From: Cryptomeria japonica
Taxonomy: Eukaryota > Streptophyta > Pinopsida > Cupressales > Cupressaceae
DNA length: 64,000 nucleotides
NCBI RefSeq assembly: GCF_030272615.1
Contig: NC_081409.1
Span: 875,368,594-875,432,593 of the forward strand
Reading direction: 5' to 3'
Shown here: piece after piece, positions 10,500 through 21,750 of the stretch
How positions within the stretch are numbered: the first letter of the stretch is position 1
How the letters are laid out: each line of letters opens with the position of its first letter
Position numbers and translations under genes: made by a program
Notes under the pieces: model-generated
Told to the model about the DNA's origin: nothing
Databases searched by the model: none
The model's input: only the letters and a program-made list of their open reading frames with translations

Positions 10500-12355
10500 G
10501 ATTTACCTATAAGAGATGGTCAAGTTAGGGTCTTGACAAGGTTATAAAAATTAACAACTTTGAGCTTGCAAAACCTTATAAATGAAAATGAAGTACTGAT
10601 TTAAACCAGTCCTACATTATAATGATTCTAACTGAATGCTTCATAAGACTGTCCTAATCCTACACATGCATCGTAACTTGAATGACTTTGATGATTTCCT
10701 ATCAATTGAATGACTGACACTACTTAATGAGATGACTATTCGAAATGCAAGTCTGATGCCTAATACAAGTCTGGGCTGTCCAAGGTGAATTCGCTGTGTG
10801 ATAGGCTTCTTGCTTGAGCAAATTCGCTTCTTCTGATCTTCAAATGACAGAATTCGCTTTCTCCAAAAGACTAGCCCTGCAATTAATGGTGAAGTTCGCC
10901 TTGTGTACTGATTGAAATTCGCTAATGTTTGATGAAGTTCGCTGTCTTGCTGTAGTGATTCAGTGATCTGCTGCTTATAGAGAGGAATTGTGCTTTGACT
11001 TGATGTTAAAATGATCTTTCAACCTCTCTTATATATGCGACTTAGGGTAGAGGTGTGCCTTTTGGGATACAAGGCCGACTTGGTTCAGTGTAAACAAAAA
11101 TGTAAATTGTCTTTCTTGATGCTGGCCAACTTGACAGATTATACTCTTCTTAGCAATTCGAATATTTGAACTGATCATGGTGCCACAATGCTTGTCTTGT
11201 TGAATTTCACTCTAGGTCTCTTGTAAGGTACACACAATTCGCTCTAGGACCTTAAGGAGGACAAGGTTGAGGTGATAATTTCGCTCTACATCCTTCCCAA
11301 GGACAGGACCTATAATGCCATTCGCTCTCTGTCCTTAGCAGGGACATGACCTATAATGCTATTCGCTCCAAGATCTTTCTAAGGACATTTTCAAATGATA
11401 GAGTTCGCTCTTGGACCACGGTAAGGACAAGGCATGATTCTAACCAAAGTTCGCTTTAAGACATATTCAAGTTCGCTCTTGGACCACGGTAAGGACAAGG
11501 CATGATTCTAACCAAAGTTCGCTTTAAGACATATTCAAGTTCGCTCTAGACCATCAGCAAGGACAAGGCAAGGTGATAATTTCGCTCCACGTCCTTTGGA
11601 AGGACAGGACCTATATGACAATTTTCGCTCCAAGACCTTTCCAAGGACAAGCTTCAAAAATGGAATTCGCTCTATGACCTTAAGGAGGACAGGCCCTATA
11701 ACAAAACTCGCTTCATGCTCTATCCAAGGACACGGTCTAAAAGATTTATTCCAAGTTGATGCAAGATACATGGTTAAGTGAAAAAGCTTGCTCAATGTCC
11801 TTTGGAAGGACAAGGTCAAGATAGGTATTTCGCTCAATGTCCTTTCCAAGGACAAGACCTATATGACAAGACTTAGCAGTTCACCTTAGGATCTTTACAA
11901 GGACATGGCTCGAAACTCACCACTTTCTTTTACCTCATCGATTTGAGTCTTAAGTTTTCCAATTTCTCCACATGAAAGCATCATCAATTTGGCCCTTAAG
12001 AACACCTATAGAGGAAATTCGCTCTGTGACCTTCAGTAGGACGGGACCTAAAACCAAATCTCGCTCTAGGACCTAAGCAAGGTACGGGTCAAGGCATTTA
12101 AGCAAATTCACTCCAATGATGGGTTTTTGATGAAAGATTTGTTCACAAATTGGGGCAAGGTAGGCGACCTTATGGATGACTCTTCACTTGACTCTTTGCT
12201 TAGCTTATTGAATCGTGAGTCCATCTACTAATCAATTCTTTGCCATGCTTGATAATCCATTCTACTCCACTCACTAGAAAAGAGCATAGAGAGAGAGAGA
12301 CTACTCCTAGAGAGGGCAAAACCTAAAAAAAAGGGGGGTCCCCATCTTGATGGGG
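10500..12355 (-). repeat. LTR-like upstream region of the disrupted ORF, with TATA box
   Basis: Read on the minus strand, a degenerate array (11229-12075) is followed by a TATATAAG box (plus-strand 11028-11035) and about 530 nt of non-coding leader before ATG 10499. That order fits U3, promoter and leader of an LTR element. I see no matching LTR copy in the window and no target duplication, so the boundaries are open. Confidence 0.4.
11229..12075. repeat. Degenerate array with core TTCGCTC and GTCCTT/AAGGAC arms (about 18 copies)
   Basis: Units of about 40-50 bp each begin with (A)TTCGCTC, then a GACCTT or GTCCTT block, 2-4 bases, and AAGGAC(A). In several units the two blocks are exact inverted repeats (GTCCTTTGGAAGGAC at about 11594, GTCCTTTCCAAGGAC at about 11838). 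One 68-bp segment (11402-11469) is repeated almost exactly at 11470-11537. Copies become looser beyond 11870. Confidence 0.8.
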
Positions 12356-13066
12356 TGATGTGTGATGTGGTTACAAAAGATCCAACTAGAAATTATACAG
12401 CTAACATTATATCAGCTTTGAATAAAATATAACTATATTAGGGGAAGATCGGTCCAAAATATACGAGTTATGGGATAACCCAGTTTAGGAACACAATTAA
12501 CTACAGTTCCCTACACAGTACAGCTATAACAGCTAGTAATAATGTTTTTCTGAGTACAAACAGATGCTAATATTCACAATCATGCATATAGGACTGTGGC
12601 TCCTTCTGAAATCACCCAATTATAATATAACTGATCAAATCCCATGTTTCTTGTGTTTGAGCTTCTTCTCAAACTTTGTATTTAAATTCCCAATGTATCA
12701 TTCTATACGTATGATTCCAAAAGAGATGAATTACTACCCTAAATATTATATATAGCCAAAAGAGATCCAAACAGAAATGATATCTTAGGCAACCCGTTGA
12801 TGGGAAAGTCTAGTCCTCCTGTAGGTGATTGCAAGCGAACATTTTTAATCATTGATTTTTTGCGGCTTCAGTTCTGTTGGCATGTAAACATGCTTTCTGA
12901 ATAACTTAAGCTATTTCTTGTAGAATCTTTGTCAACTGGAAAGCATGATTAAACCTTATTTTAAAGCTTTCTATTTTCATCTTGTTGCATGAAATAGTTG
13001 TTTCTGTAGATTTTTTTCTTGTTTCTAAACAATAAGGTTTTTGATGTTTGACATGTTTTCTTGCAG
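12356..13066 (+). other. Intron or 5' flank of the E3 ligase exon; no gene seen
   Basis: AT-rich DNA with no coding frame. The last bases form a good 3' splice site (TTTTCTTGCAG ending at 13066) after a T-rich stretch. I therefore read this as intron sequence of the gene whose last exon follows. Confidence 0.5.
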
Positions 13067-13668
13067 GTTGTGGTCATGAACTTTGTACGCGGTGTGCTTT
13101 GTACCTTTGTTCCACAAACAATATTGCAACTACAGTATCAGGTCCTCCTGGTTCCATACCTTGCCCGATGTGCCGACATGGTATAGTTTCATTTATCAAG
13201 CTTGCCCATACCTCTGCAATTAAGGAATTGGGAAGATCAAATCTGCCATTATCTCTATGTACAGCCTGTTCAACAGAGGTTGCAGAACCCACTTCATTAT
13301 CGACTGCTCTTTGCAATGTAGATTATCGGAGATGCAGGGTGTCTCCTGTATCAAATAGTTCAGTTCGTGTGCTCACCTGTCAAAGATTTCCCTTCAATTC
13401 AAGTTTTTGTATTAGAGACCCTGAAAGTGCTCCTTCAGCAGCACATTGCAATTCGGAAGTATCTGAAAACCCTGGGGAGGCTTGGCAAATTGCTAGGACA
13501 ACCCCCATGGGCAGTACATCTGAACATTCTACAACTGCACAAATTGACCAATCTGCTTCTAAGTCTCCTTCTGTGCATACCCAGGACTCTGCATCTCAGG
13601 TTGAAAGCAGGTGGTGGCGTCCAAGTTTGTTTTCATGGAGTCATTATACTGTAGCTTCTCAAAGTTAA
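13067..13668 (+). CDS. Terminal exon of an XBAT-type ankyrin-RING E3 ubiquitin ligase
   Basis: The exon starts after the splice acceptor at 13066 with a split Gly codon and ends at TAA 13666-13668, about 200 codons. It encodes the second half of a C3HC4 RING finger: GCGHELCTRCALYLC, then PGSIPCPMCRHGI, supplying Cys3, His4, Cys5-6 and Cys7-8. The GPPGSIPCP stretch and the following Ser-rich tail match what I know of XBAT32/33-type ligases. These carry N-terminal ankyrin repeats and ubiquitinate substrates, for example in ethylene synthesis. RING Cys1-2 and the ankyrin repeats must lie in earlier exons, and I find none in 1-13066, so either the intron exceeds 13 kb or this is a displaced gene fragment. 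The ATG at 13048 lies in the intron and is not a start. The frame is intact, which favours a real gene. Confidence 0.8.
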
Positions 13669-14101
13669 ACTTACCATGAAAATCTATTAGTATTCTTTTA
13701 TTGCATGGTTGCAATGCCTGTCCATCTAATGGTGCAGTTAAAGTTTTCTTCCTTCTCAAGTTTGCATCACAATTTAAAATTTTTTGTTCTCAGAGATGGT
13801 TGCTTTAGAGTTGTGGCTTCAAGATGTGTCCGTTTTGGTTCTGTAAAGATATAGGGGGATTGTAATGTATAATATATGTCTAAATTCTGGAGTTGAAAGG
13901 TGAATAAATAGTGATATTAATTGTTATAAATTTTTTATATTGATTTGCAGCTGGACAATAATCCATCCATTTTAATTGGATGAAACTTATATCATATTTC
14001 TTTGATGCTTAAACTTGGACAAGAAACATTTTGAAGTTAGAACTAACTTCATACCTTGCTAATTTTCAATTGATCTTCATTATACTTCTCTCATGTAATC
14101 T
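13669..14101 (+). other. Likely 3' UTR and downstream flank of the E3 ligase gene
   Basis: Non-coding, AT-rich. An AATAAA at 13903-13908, about 235 nt after the stop codon, is a plausible polyadenylation signal. Confidence 0.5.
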
Positions 14102-14426
14102 GGGTAATGAAATATCCTGATAAATGTTACAGACCTTAAGTTCTCTGGTTAATGAGTTACCTTTCATCAAGGGTCAAAGAGCTGGGAAAATTGTGTTGCT
14201 ATGGTGTGAAGAGATCAACTTTGACAGGGAGGTTCGTTCATATCAAGGGTTAATGAAATATCAAGGGAAGTGTTGCTATGGGTAATGAAATATCCTGACA
14301 AATTTTACAGACCTTAAGTTCTCTGGTTAATGAGCTACCTTTCATCAAGGGTCAAAGAGTTGAGAAAACTGTGTTGCTATGGTGTGAAGAGATCAACTTT
14401 GACAGGGAGGTTCGTTCATATCAAGT
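14102..14426 (+). repeat. 178-bp tandem duplication carrying an exon-like frame
   Basis: The block starting GGGTAATGAAATATCC at 14102 repeats at 14280. In each copy a TTACAG acceptor-like end (before 14133 and 14311) is followed by a 38-codon open stretch beginning TLSSLVNELPFIKGQ and ending REVRSYQ. The second copy ends at a good donor (CAA|GTATGT at 14424/14425), while the first lacks it. A further short exon-like piece follows a TTCTGCAG at about 14668 (DSSSMLRMLLHQTCLDIK). These could be exons of an unidentified gene or a gene fragment with one exon duplicated. I do not recognise the protein. Confidence 0.4.
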
Positions 14427-16329
14427 ATGTAACATATAGTTTTGGTCCATTTTGTGGGGTTGCAATATCTGATATTTTGCATTTGCCATAGATATCATTT
14501 TACCTTTTTTTCAGCCATTCAAAAATTTCTAATTGCATTTTATCTATCAATTCTGCATATGCCTGCACAAAAACAAAATAGGATTGTATACAACTGTTGT
14601 ACACGTATCTACTTATTTAATTAAAAATGTGCTGGAAATCATACTCCTATCTGCATATTATTCTGCAGGATAGCTCCAGTATGTTAAGGATGCTTCTGCA
14701 TCAGACTTGCCTTGACATTAAGGTTGTGAGCATGGTGCTTACTATTCTAGTTTTGAAATCAAATCTGCAGAGCTATGTAATTCTTTTGGATCTTTACCTT
14801 TCTATTCAACTAGGCATTTCCTAGCGTTCATGCCACTTTTCTATCCAGTCTTATCATAATCGTCTTGCTCGTTTCAATCTGTCCCCTGCTTCCGATCTGT
14901 GATTTTTACATTCCGGCATTTTGAAACGAGATATTTATAATTTTGTTACCTAGTCTTTACGTAATATTTTCATCCATTCTCATTAGTTTCTTGTCACTCA
15001 TTTCAAGCTAAGCCTGCTGCTTCCGATTTGTTGGTTCTGTGCACCTGCATAATGATATTCATACAAATCCGCCATAAAGAGAATTGGCTAAATTTCCAAC
15101 ACATTGGGCAGCTCTGCTTACTATGGATTATGCAGAAGCCTCTTTAAGAAAAATCATCTTATGTGTTAATTTATTACCTTCTGCAAATGCAGCAACACTA
15201 AATCATTTCCTGTAAAGTTCCACCATTTATCCAACTTCACCACCTATTTATTCTCTACTGATGTACTTAACCGCAGATTTATTTTCTAATCTAAATACGA
15301 CAAATTACCATATTTCAAATATTTTGTATAACCATATTTTGTTTTAATTAATATTTAATACTAAACGTTTGTTTATAACCAAATAAATCTAGCTTGATAT
15401 AAGCTACTAAAGGTTTCGTAAATTTGTATCTCTATGGAACATTTAAATTCTTTTTCAATCAACACATCAAACCTCATCTACAATCAAATAAACTAAGCCT
15501 ATCTCACTATTGAACCTTTTACAATTAAAATTCTTATTATTCCTCATCATTCAAGAATTTATTGATACACACGTAAAGAATCCTTATTTTGTTCTCTTTC
15601 CATAATTCTAAGGTACACCTGAAAAGATAGTGGAAGGAAACTCACAACCTTAGAGATTCTGATCTAAACGATTACATCAATGTTTTTGGGTACCTTGTGC
15701 AAACATATATTGGGGTAGCAAATGTAACTTGGGAGGCTTTGAGTACATATGTTTTGCTCTCAAAAGACTTCAAGCATCATTTCTTTGGATAAGATTAAAA
15801 ACACATTGCTTTAGGCAAACAAAGATTTATAAAAGGGCCTTTATAGTAGCGACAAATTTGTTTGCTATTTGATTGATGGTTGGCAAAGCTTCTTCAAAGG
15901 ATTGAAACTACTTAAAGTTTGAATATTATGACAATGTGAAGTACCTGCAAGGTCGTTGGGTGGCTTATATCAATAACGGGGATTGAGATATTTGTTGGTT
16001 GAAAATTTTGTACACTTGGGGAATGTGCGAAATTGGGGTTTCGGCCATAGTGTGTGAGTATGATACTCTCCTAATTTAGGGAAGACCCCCCCTATCTACA
16101 AACTAAACTAATCTAATATGGATGGGACAACAATTTTTCTTCTTCTTTCAAGAAAAAAACTATACTCTTTTCTCTTCACAGAAAAGTAATAGCAATTGGA
16201 ATAAATAACAACAAATACAAAAATGAGACTTTTTGTAGAATTTTTGGAACCCAAAGGGAAACAAAGTTTCCATGAAAGCACAAAGACCTCCGTCACTTCC
16301 CCAGGACGGGAAAACAGAAAGAAAGCTCA
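14427..16329. other. Intergenic, no supported feature apart from the exon-like piece near 14668
   Basis: AT-rich DNA with short random frames only. I see no domain, RNA gene or repeat structure that I can support between about 14830 and 16329. Confidence 0.5.
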
Positions 16330-16840
16330 AAGTCTTCGACTATCTATTCTCCTATTAACCTTTTTAGATGACTTTCTGCTAACCAAACACAATATGTAGC
16401 AGCTCAAAGTCTAACTACATGATGCACTTCACCTTATATGCACACGTCTTAAAAATAGAAGCATCACAAAGTCTACAAGCTATCTTCCTACTTGAGGTTC
16501 CACATTAGCTTCAAATATGATAAGCAACTCAAAGTCTGTAAGACCAAATATGAAAATCAAACATATAACTCTAAATACAATTAGTAGCTCAAAGTTTGCA
16601 AGATTGAATGTAAATCCCTCTTTCACAATAGAACAAAACTCACAATCAACTCTAGAAAATGTCGTCACATAACAACTTGAATTGGCACAAAGTCTCAACA
16701 CAACTTGCCTCTTGTATTGAAAGCAATCTGATTTACATCTAAGCGCAAAGTCTTAGAGTGCACATACAAACTGACAAATTTTTGTTGCATTGCCAAAAGA
16801 TATCAATTATAATAGATACCCTCAAGTATTTATAGGAGAT
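16330..16840 (+). repeat. Degenerate array with core CTCAAAGTCT, upstream of a TATA-like box
   Basis: Loose copies of (G)CTCAAAGTCT lie near 16331, 16409, 16468, 16535, 16588, 16689 and 16741, at 50-100 bp spacing. A TATTTATAGG box lies at about 16828. An array just upstream of a TATA box is the layout seen in the other LTR U3 regions of this window, so this may be an old plus-strand LTR. No partner copy was found. Confidence 0.45.
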
Positions 16841-18799
16841 GAGCTTTGAGAAAAAGGTGGGAGGATCCTAACTAACTTGAGAAATTCTCTCAACCACAAT
16901 GACTTATTCCAGCTACAGTCCTAATTGAACTCAACTTGTAGTTGCTTTACATGTAATTACAAAAGTGCAAGTGATGAGTTAACTTGCAATTACAAAGTTA
17001 TTTTTTTTTTTACATGTAACTTGTCAAACAAAATTACAAATGCATAATTGAGATTATCTTATGTGTCCGAAGACACGACTCTAATTGCTTCATCCTTTGT
17101 CTGTGATGATCTTCATGCTGCTTCAAGATGCTAGAACTTGAAGTCTTCTGGATTGGTAAAGACATCTTGAACCAAAACGAGAATTTGCATCCTTAATGAT
17201 TTGTATCCTTGGCCAACGAACTTCAACCTTATCTTCTTACTTGGGGTAGCACTAGCTTTTCAGGAGGGAAAGGACTGCCTTCCTCTTTTCATGTCATGAC
17301 CATCTCTGTCTTGAAAGCATTCTATGCTCTCAACCATGAATAATTGTTTTATCTCTTCTTTGTATCATCCTCCAATCTTGAAATCTGCTTGCCAAATCAA
17401 GCCCATGCCTTAATCCATTGATTTGGTAGATCATGTGTGCAAACCAGACTAACAAGGGATGAGATAAATTGATGCAAAAATGGGCTCACAAGTGAATTTT
17501 GGGTTCTGGAAGCTGCATTACATGTGTGGGAAAAACAAAGCATTATCTTGCAATTGCGAAGAACAAACATGCGACTTCATATGTGTAATGGGTAAACACA
17601 AGTTTGCACTTGTTATTGGACTTTTAAGACTCATTTTCAAGTGTTTTTTGAGTGTATTTTGGACCAATTTCGGGTCTTGGGGAACGAGTTACAATTATAC
17701 AAGTGGGGAAGAACAAATGTGCAATCGAGCTTTTGAAACCCGAGTGTAAGTATAATTGTAAAAAAGAAAATGAAGTAGTGGGTGAAAAATGAGATTTTGA
17801 CACGTACGAAATGAAGAGAATGTTATGTATGGATGATAGCAATGAATATGAGTGAAAATGAAAATATTTTGGGAAGATCATCTTTATGAAAATGGGAAGA
17901 ACTTTCAACTTGTAATCAGATTTTAAAAACCCGATTTTGAAAGGATGAACATTTTTCCAATTTTGAAACTTGGAATTTCAACAAAAGATGGTTAAGATTT
18001 TTCAACCAAAGGGGTAGATCGATTATTTTCATCTCACTTACAATCGAGTTTTTGAATCCCAAATGCAAGCAAAGAGGGAAAATGGGGAAAGACAAATGCA
18101 ATCCACAAATTGCTTTGCAAACTTGGAACAAAGGGGAAAATCTCTTACAAAACTGATTTTAGACAAGAATTAACAAAACTAACATATATACAAATTGACC
18201 AAAGAAACCCAAACAAATAAGAAATGAAAAGAAAGAAGAAGGGAAAGAATCATACCTTGATCAATCAAAATGCCCTCCCGAAGCAAGAAGCAATCCTTGA
18301 AAGAGAAGATTGAAACTCTTAAATAGACAACAAACCACACTCCAAACCCCAGCCATGTTTTTGCCAAAACGCTATATGTATCAAAATGCCCATCAAAAGC
18401 ATGAAGAACTGGTCAAGAAAGACATCCAACCTCCACGCCTAGGCAAGACAAGAAAAAACGATTTGGAAAAGGGAAGATTCGTGGCATTAAGATGAGACAT
18501 ATCGTGGCATTTCTCAAATACGTTTTTGTTGTTTGAAGGCCACAAAACCAACAACTATGTCCTCCAAATGGCGTGAAAAGAGTTCCAAGATGCATGAAAA
18601 TATGAAGAAATCCAAAACGCCTTCTCCCTCCTTGAATCTCTCCACAAAAATCGGTGGAAATCTTCAACAAAATCCTTCAATATTGCTAGTTAGGTTCTTG
18701 AGGAGAAATGACAAGTTTTAAATGCATGAAACCAAGGAAGTTGGGTTTCTTTAACCTATTTGCAAGTTAAAATGTTCACTTTTCAATGCACAAGGCAAA
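16841..18799. other. Old repeat DNA; possible minus-strand LTR U5/R, no gene
   Basis: No coding frame is supported. On the minus strand a TATTTAAG-like box (plus-strand about 18312-18321) lies downstream of the hairpin array at 18830-19040, which would fit R/U5 of a minus-strand LTR starting near 19648. Confidence 0.3.
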
Positions 18800-18829
18800 A
18801 TCGGATTTGTGAGAGCAAACAACAAGTTT

Positions 18830-19040
18830 AAAATAAATGTAAAAGGGAAATAAAACTCCCTTTACAAGTTTTAAACAACTCAACAAAAGACATGTAAAGG
18901 GAAAATAAAATTCCTCTTACAAGTCACAAAAATAATTTAAAAATAAAACTTGCAATAGGGAAATAAAATCCCTATTACAACTTAAAGTGACTTTATAAAA
19001 CTTGTTATGGAGTAGAAAAACCCCTACCATACCTTAAAAT
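18830..19040. repeat. Array of hairpin-forming units with conserved AAATAAAA loop
   Basis: Four units in about 200 bp each have inverted arms around an A-rich loop. Examples are TGTAAAAGGGA/TCCCTTTACA (about 18838-18865) and AATAGGGA/TCCCTATT (about 18955-18977). Between these two the arm sequence changes and the complement changes with it. A third pair (about 18892-18922) has two mismatches, and the fourth (TATGG.../...CCATA, about 19006-19031) is more distant. Confidence 0.6.
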
Positions 19041-19648
19041 CACTTAAGTGGAATTTTTGAAATGAATTATAAGTTATAATTTAACTTTATAATTTAAAGT
19101 TCACTTGTAATATGTTCAAAAAGTTCTTACAATGACTAAAAAGTCAAAAAGCAACAAGGGGGAAATAAAAAGTAAGTTACAAGTTTAGAAATTACATAAA
19201 GTGCACTTGTAATTAACTTAAAATCTCCCTACAACACTAAAACAAAGGAAAAATAAAATTTGCAAGTTAAGAAAAATTTCCCATCTGCAGTCAGGAAGAA
19301 AAAACCCGAAATTGAAAAAAAAATATAGCAAACGAACTCGAAACGTGATGAAATTTGAAACGCGGATCAAGGATGAACTGAGGATTAAGCCAGTCCAACA
19401 AGAAGCAAACTTTTGTCTTGAGAAGCATGTCATAGAGTAAAATCTTCAACCTACAGTGACTGCTCTGAAACCTGAAATTGCACAAAAAGCTAGGGAAAGG
19501 AAGACCAAAACTCACCAAAACTTGGACAATGATGGCAAAGACACCCCCCAATGATTTGACACTATCAAATGTAAGTTTTTTACCTCGTAAAACGTGCCTT
19601 GGAGACAAAAATGATACATTTTAGGCAAAAATTTCTAGGGGTTGTCAC
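19041..19648 (-). repeat. Possible LTR head (minus strand)
   Basis: Read on the minus strand, the segment starts TGTGACAACCCCTAGAAATT at about 19648. That is typical of a gypsy-type LTR start, and the hairpin array (18830-19040) would fall in its U3. No second copy or target duplication was found. Confidence 0.35.
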
Positions 19649-21156
19649 ATTTTTGAAAATCTAAAAAAGAGGACAACAACATTAATAACATATTTTAGAA
19701 TGAATAAAATATTTTGCATGTAGTCAAGCTCATTGGCAATAAGAGGACAATTTAAATTCTCCTCCCCTATTACACCGGGCTCCTCACATACCACATTCGT
19801 GAAATTAATTGATGAAACAATTTTGGAATAAATATGGGGAGTCGTCTAGTGCCAATATAGCAAGAAAAAAAAAGATTGATTCCCTAGCTAATATAGGGTT
19901 TTTAGTAGATAAAATAATATAAGTGTCTAAATTAAGAGAAGAGTTTCGGATGACAAGCCTAATTAATATATAGAGTTTTTAAGTAGATAAAGGAATTTAG
20001 AATAATTTTAAAGTGTTTAAACTAAAAGAAGGATGACAAGTGATTAGAGTTTAAAATAGTAGGAAATGTACAATTTGTCTCAATCATAATATTTTAATAG
20101 TTTTTTAGATTTCTAACATAACTAATAAATAATTTCTTTTTTTTGTAAAGAGTGTATTTTTTTTTTAATGTCTATGTATTCTTAGTTAATTATAGAAAAT
20201 CTACAAATCTACTTAGATGTTGGGTTGGAGAGAATCCCAAATAGTATGAAATGATTTTAGCCTAGGAATAACAACTCAGTATGCAAGAGTATCATACATA
20301 CCTTATTTTAGATATTATAGTGATATATCTTGAGAGGTATTATAGAATTGAGATACATGAAAGGATTGACTAGGAGTGTAGGGGGTAAAGGTTTTGCTAA
20401 GCATATCTATGAATTCATAGGACAACTAAGATATAGCACCATGCAATACAAGGAGCATGCATATTAGAGTGGAAGACGAATTAAGTTTTAGTAAGGAGAT
20501 TTTATTCTTGCATTGTTGAGGGAATTATATTAGAGTAGAGGATAGATTAAGTTTTAGTAAGGAGATTTTTTTCTTTCACCATTGAGAAAAGGGGTTTGCC
20601 AAAATAATGTATAGAAAAATCAAGTGAGCAAAGATGTGGTCATGTAAAGTTTTAAGAAAGTTCTTAAGTAATGCCCATGAGATAGTTGCTTGAAGGTATG
20701 GACATTTCATGGTACATAGGATAGATAGGATTAATAAAGAATATATTTCCATATTGTTGATTGGAAATAATTACTCAATAGAATGAAAGGAATCTAAGGT
20801 GCAAAAAACACTTCCCAACACTAATCTGGTGGGGGAAATAATGCAAATTTTCTTACAAATCTTAACTATTATAGAAATAGAAATACATTTAGAAGGAGAT
20901 AATGAACATACATAAATATATACAACAATGAACACAAGATATATCGTGGGGAAAACCCTTTTGGGAGAAAAAACTCACTCTAAAAGCATAGTGTTTTGTT
21001 TTCCAGTAAACTAACAATTACAATACAATATCAACACTTAGCTTCTTCAATAGGGTTATACAACTCACAAGTCATAATCTAGATTAATTCTAGCAACACA
21101 ACACTTCACTTCCATAACACAACATACATGATGCTCTCCAAGACCATCTTATATAG
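19649..21156. repeat. AT-rich non-coding DNA with small tandem duplications
   Basis: Two local duplications are visible: a diverged pair at about 19915-20060 (AATTAATATAGGGTTTTTAGTAGATAAA-like) and a 65-bp direct repeat at about 20457-20590 (ATTAAGTTTTAGTAAGGAG). A GTGGGGAAAACCC motif at about 20945 resembles, on the minus strand, the U5 of the copia LTRs elsewhere in the window. No gene is supported. Confidence 0.5.
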
Positions 21157-21750
21157 AGAAATACAACAAAGGGTGGAGCTTTTAGATGGAGACAAAATAT
21201 GGGGTTGTGCAAAACACTTGGCTCACATTTTCAACCCCCTGCAAGCATGCAAATGACCCATGTACATTTTCAAATGACTCCCTAACCAAACCTCCTAAGT
21301 TGGGCACCCAAATTTTACTATCCTTAGGTATGATAGATGCTCTTACACCTCTTATAGCTGTCATAAAAATAATCATTACTGACAACACTTACAACTGTAA
21401 GAGAATCAATCAGAATGGTCTAACAATATCAGACCCTCTTAAAACATGTCATAAGAAATACAACAAAGGATGGAGCTTCTAGATGAAGACAAAAGATGGG
21501 GTTGTGCAAAACACTTGGCACACATTTTCAACTACCTGTAAGCATGCAAATGACCCATGCATATCTTCAAATGACTCCCCAACCAAACCTCCTAAGTTGG
21601 GCACCCAAATTTTACTATCCTTAGGCATGATAGATGCTCTTACACCTCTTACAACTGCCATATTTAAATAATCGTTATTGGCAACACTTACAATTGTAAG
21701 AGAATCAATCATAATGGTCTAACAATAACAGATCCTCTTACAACTTTCCA
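21157..21750. repeat. 297-bp tandem duplication (two copies)
   Basis: AGAAATACAACAAAGG-GTGGAGCTT at 21157 recurs at 21454 (period 297). Both copies run through AAACACTTGGC(T/A)CACATTTTCAAC, CTCCTAAGTTGGGCACCC and GATAGATGCTCTTACACC to a GTCTAACAATA end. They are similar but clearly diverged. No coding potential is shared. Confidence 0.85.

Noticed and set aside
11229-12075. CRISPR-like array
   Set aside because: The units are degenerate, spacing is irregular, there are no cas genes, and the DNA is plant nuclear.
13048-13066. ATG 13048 as the start of a small RING protein
   Set aside because: It lies before a good splice acceptor and would give a RING lacking its first two cysteines, so the exon reading is better.
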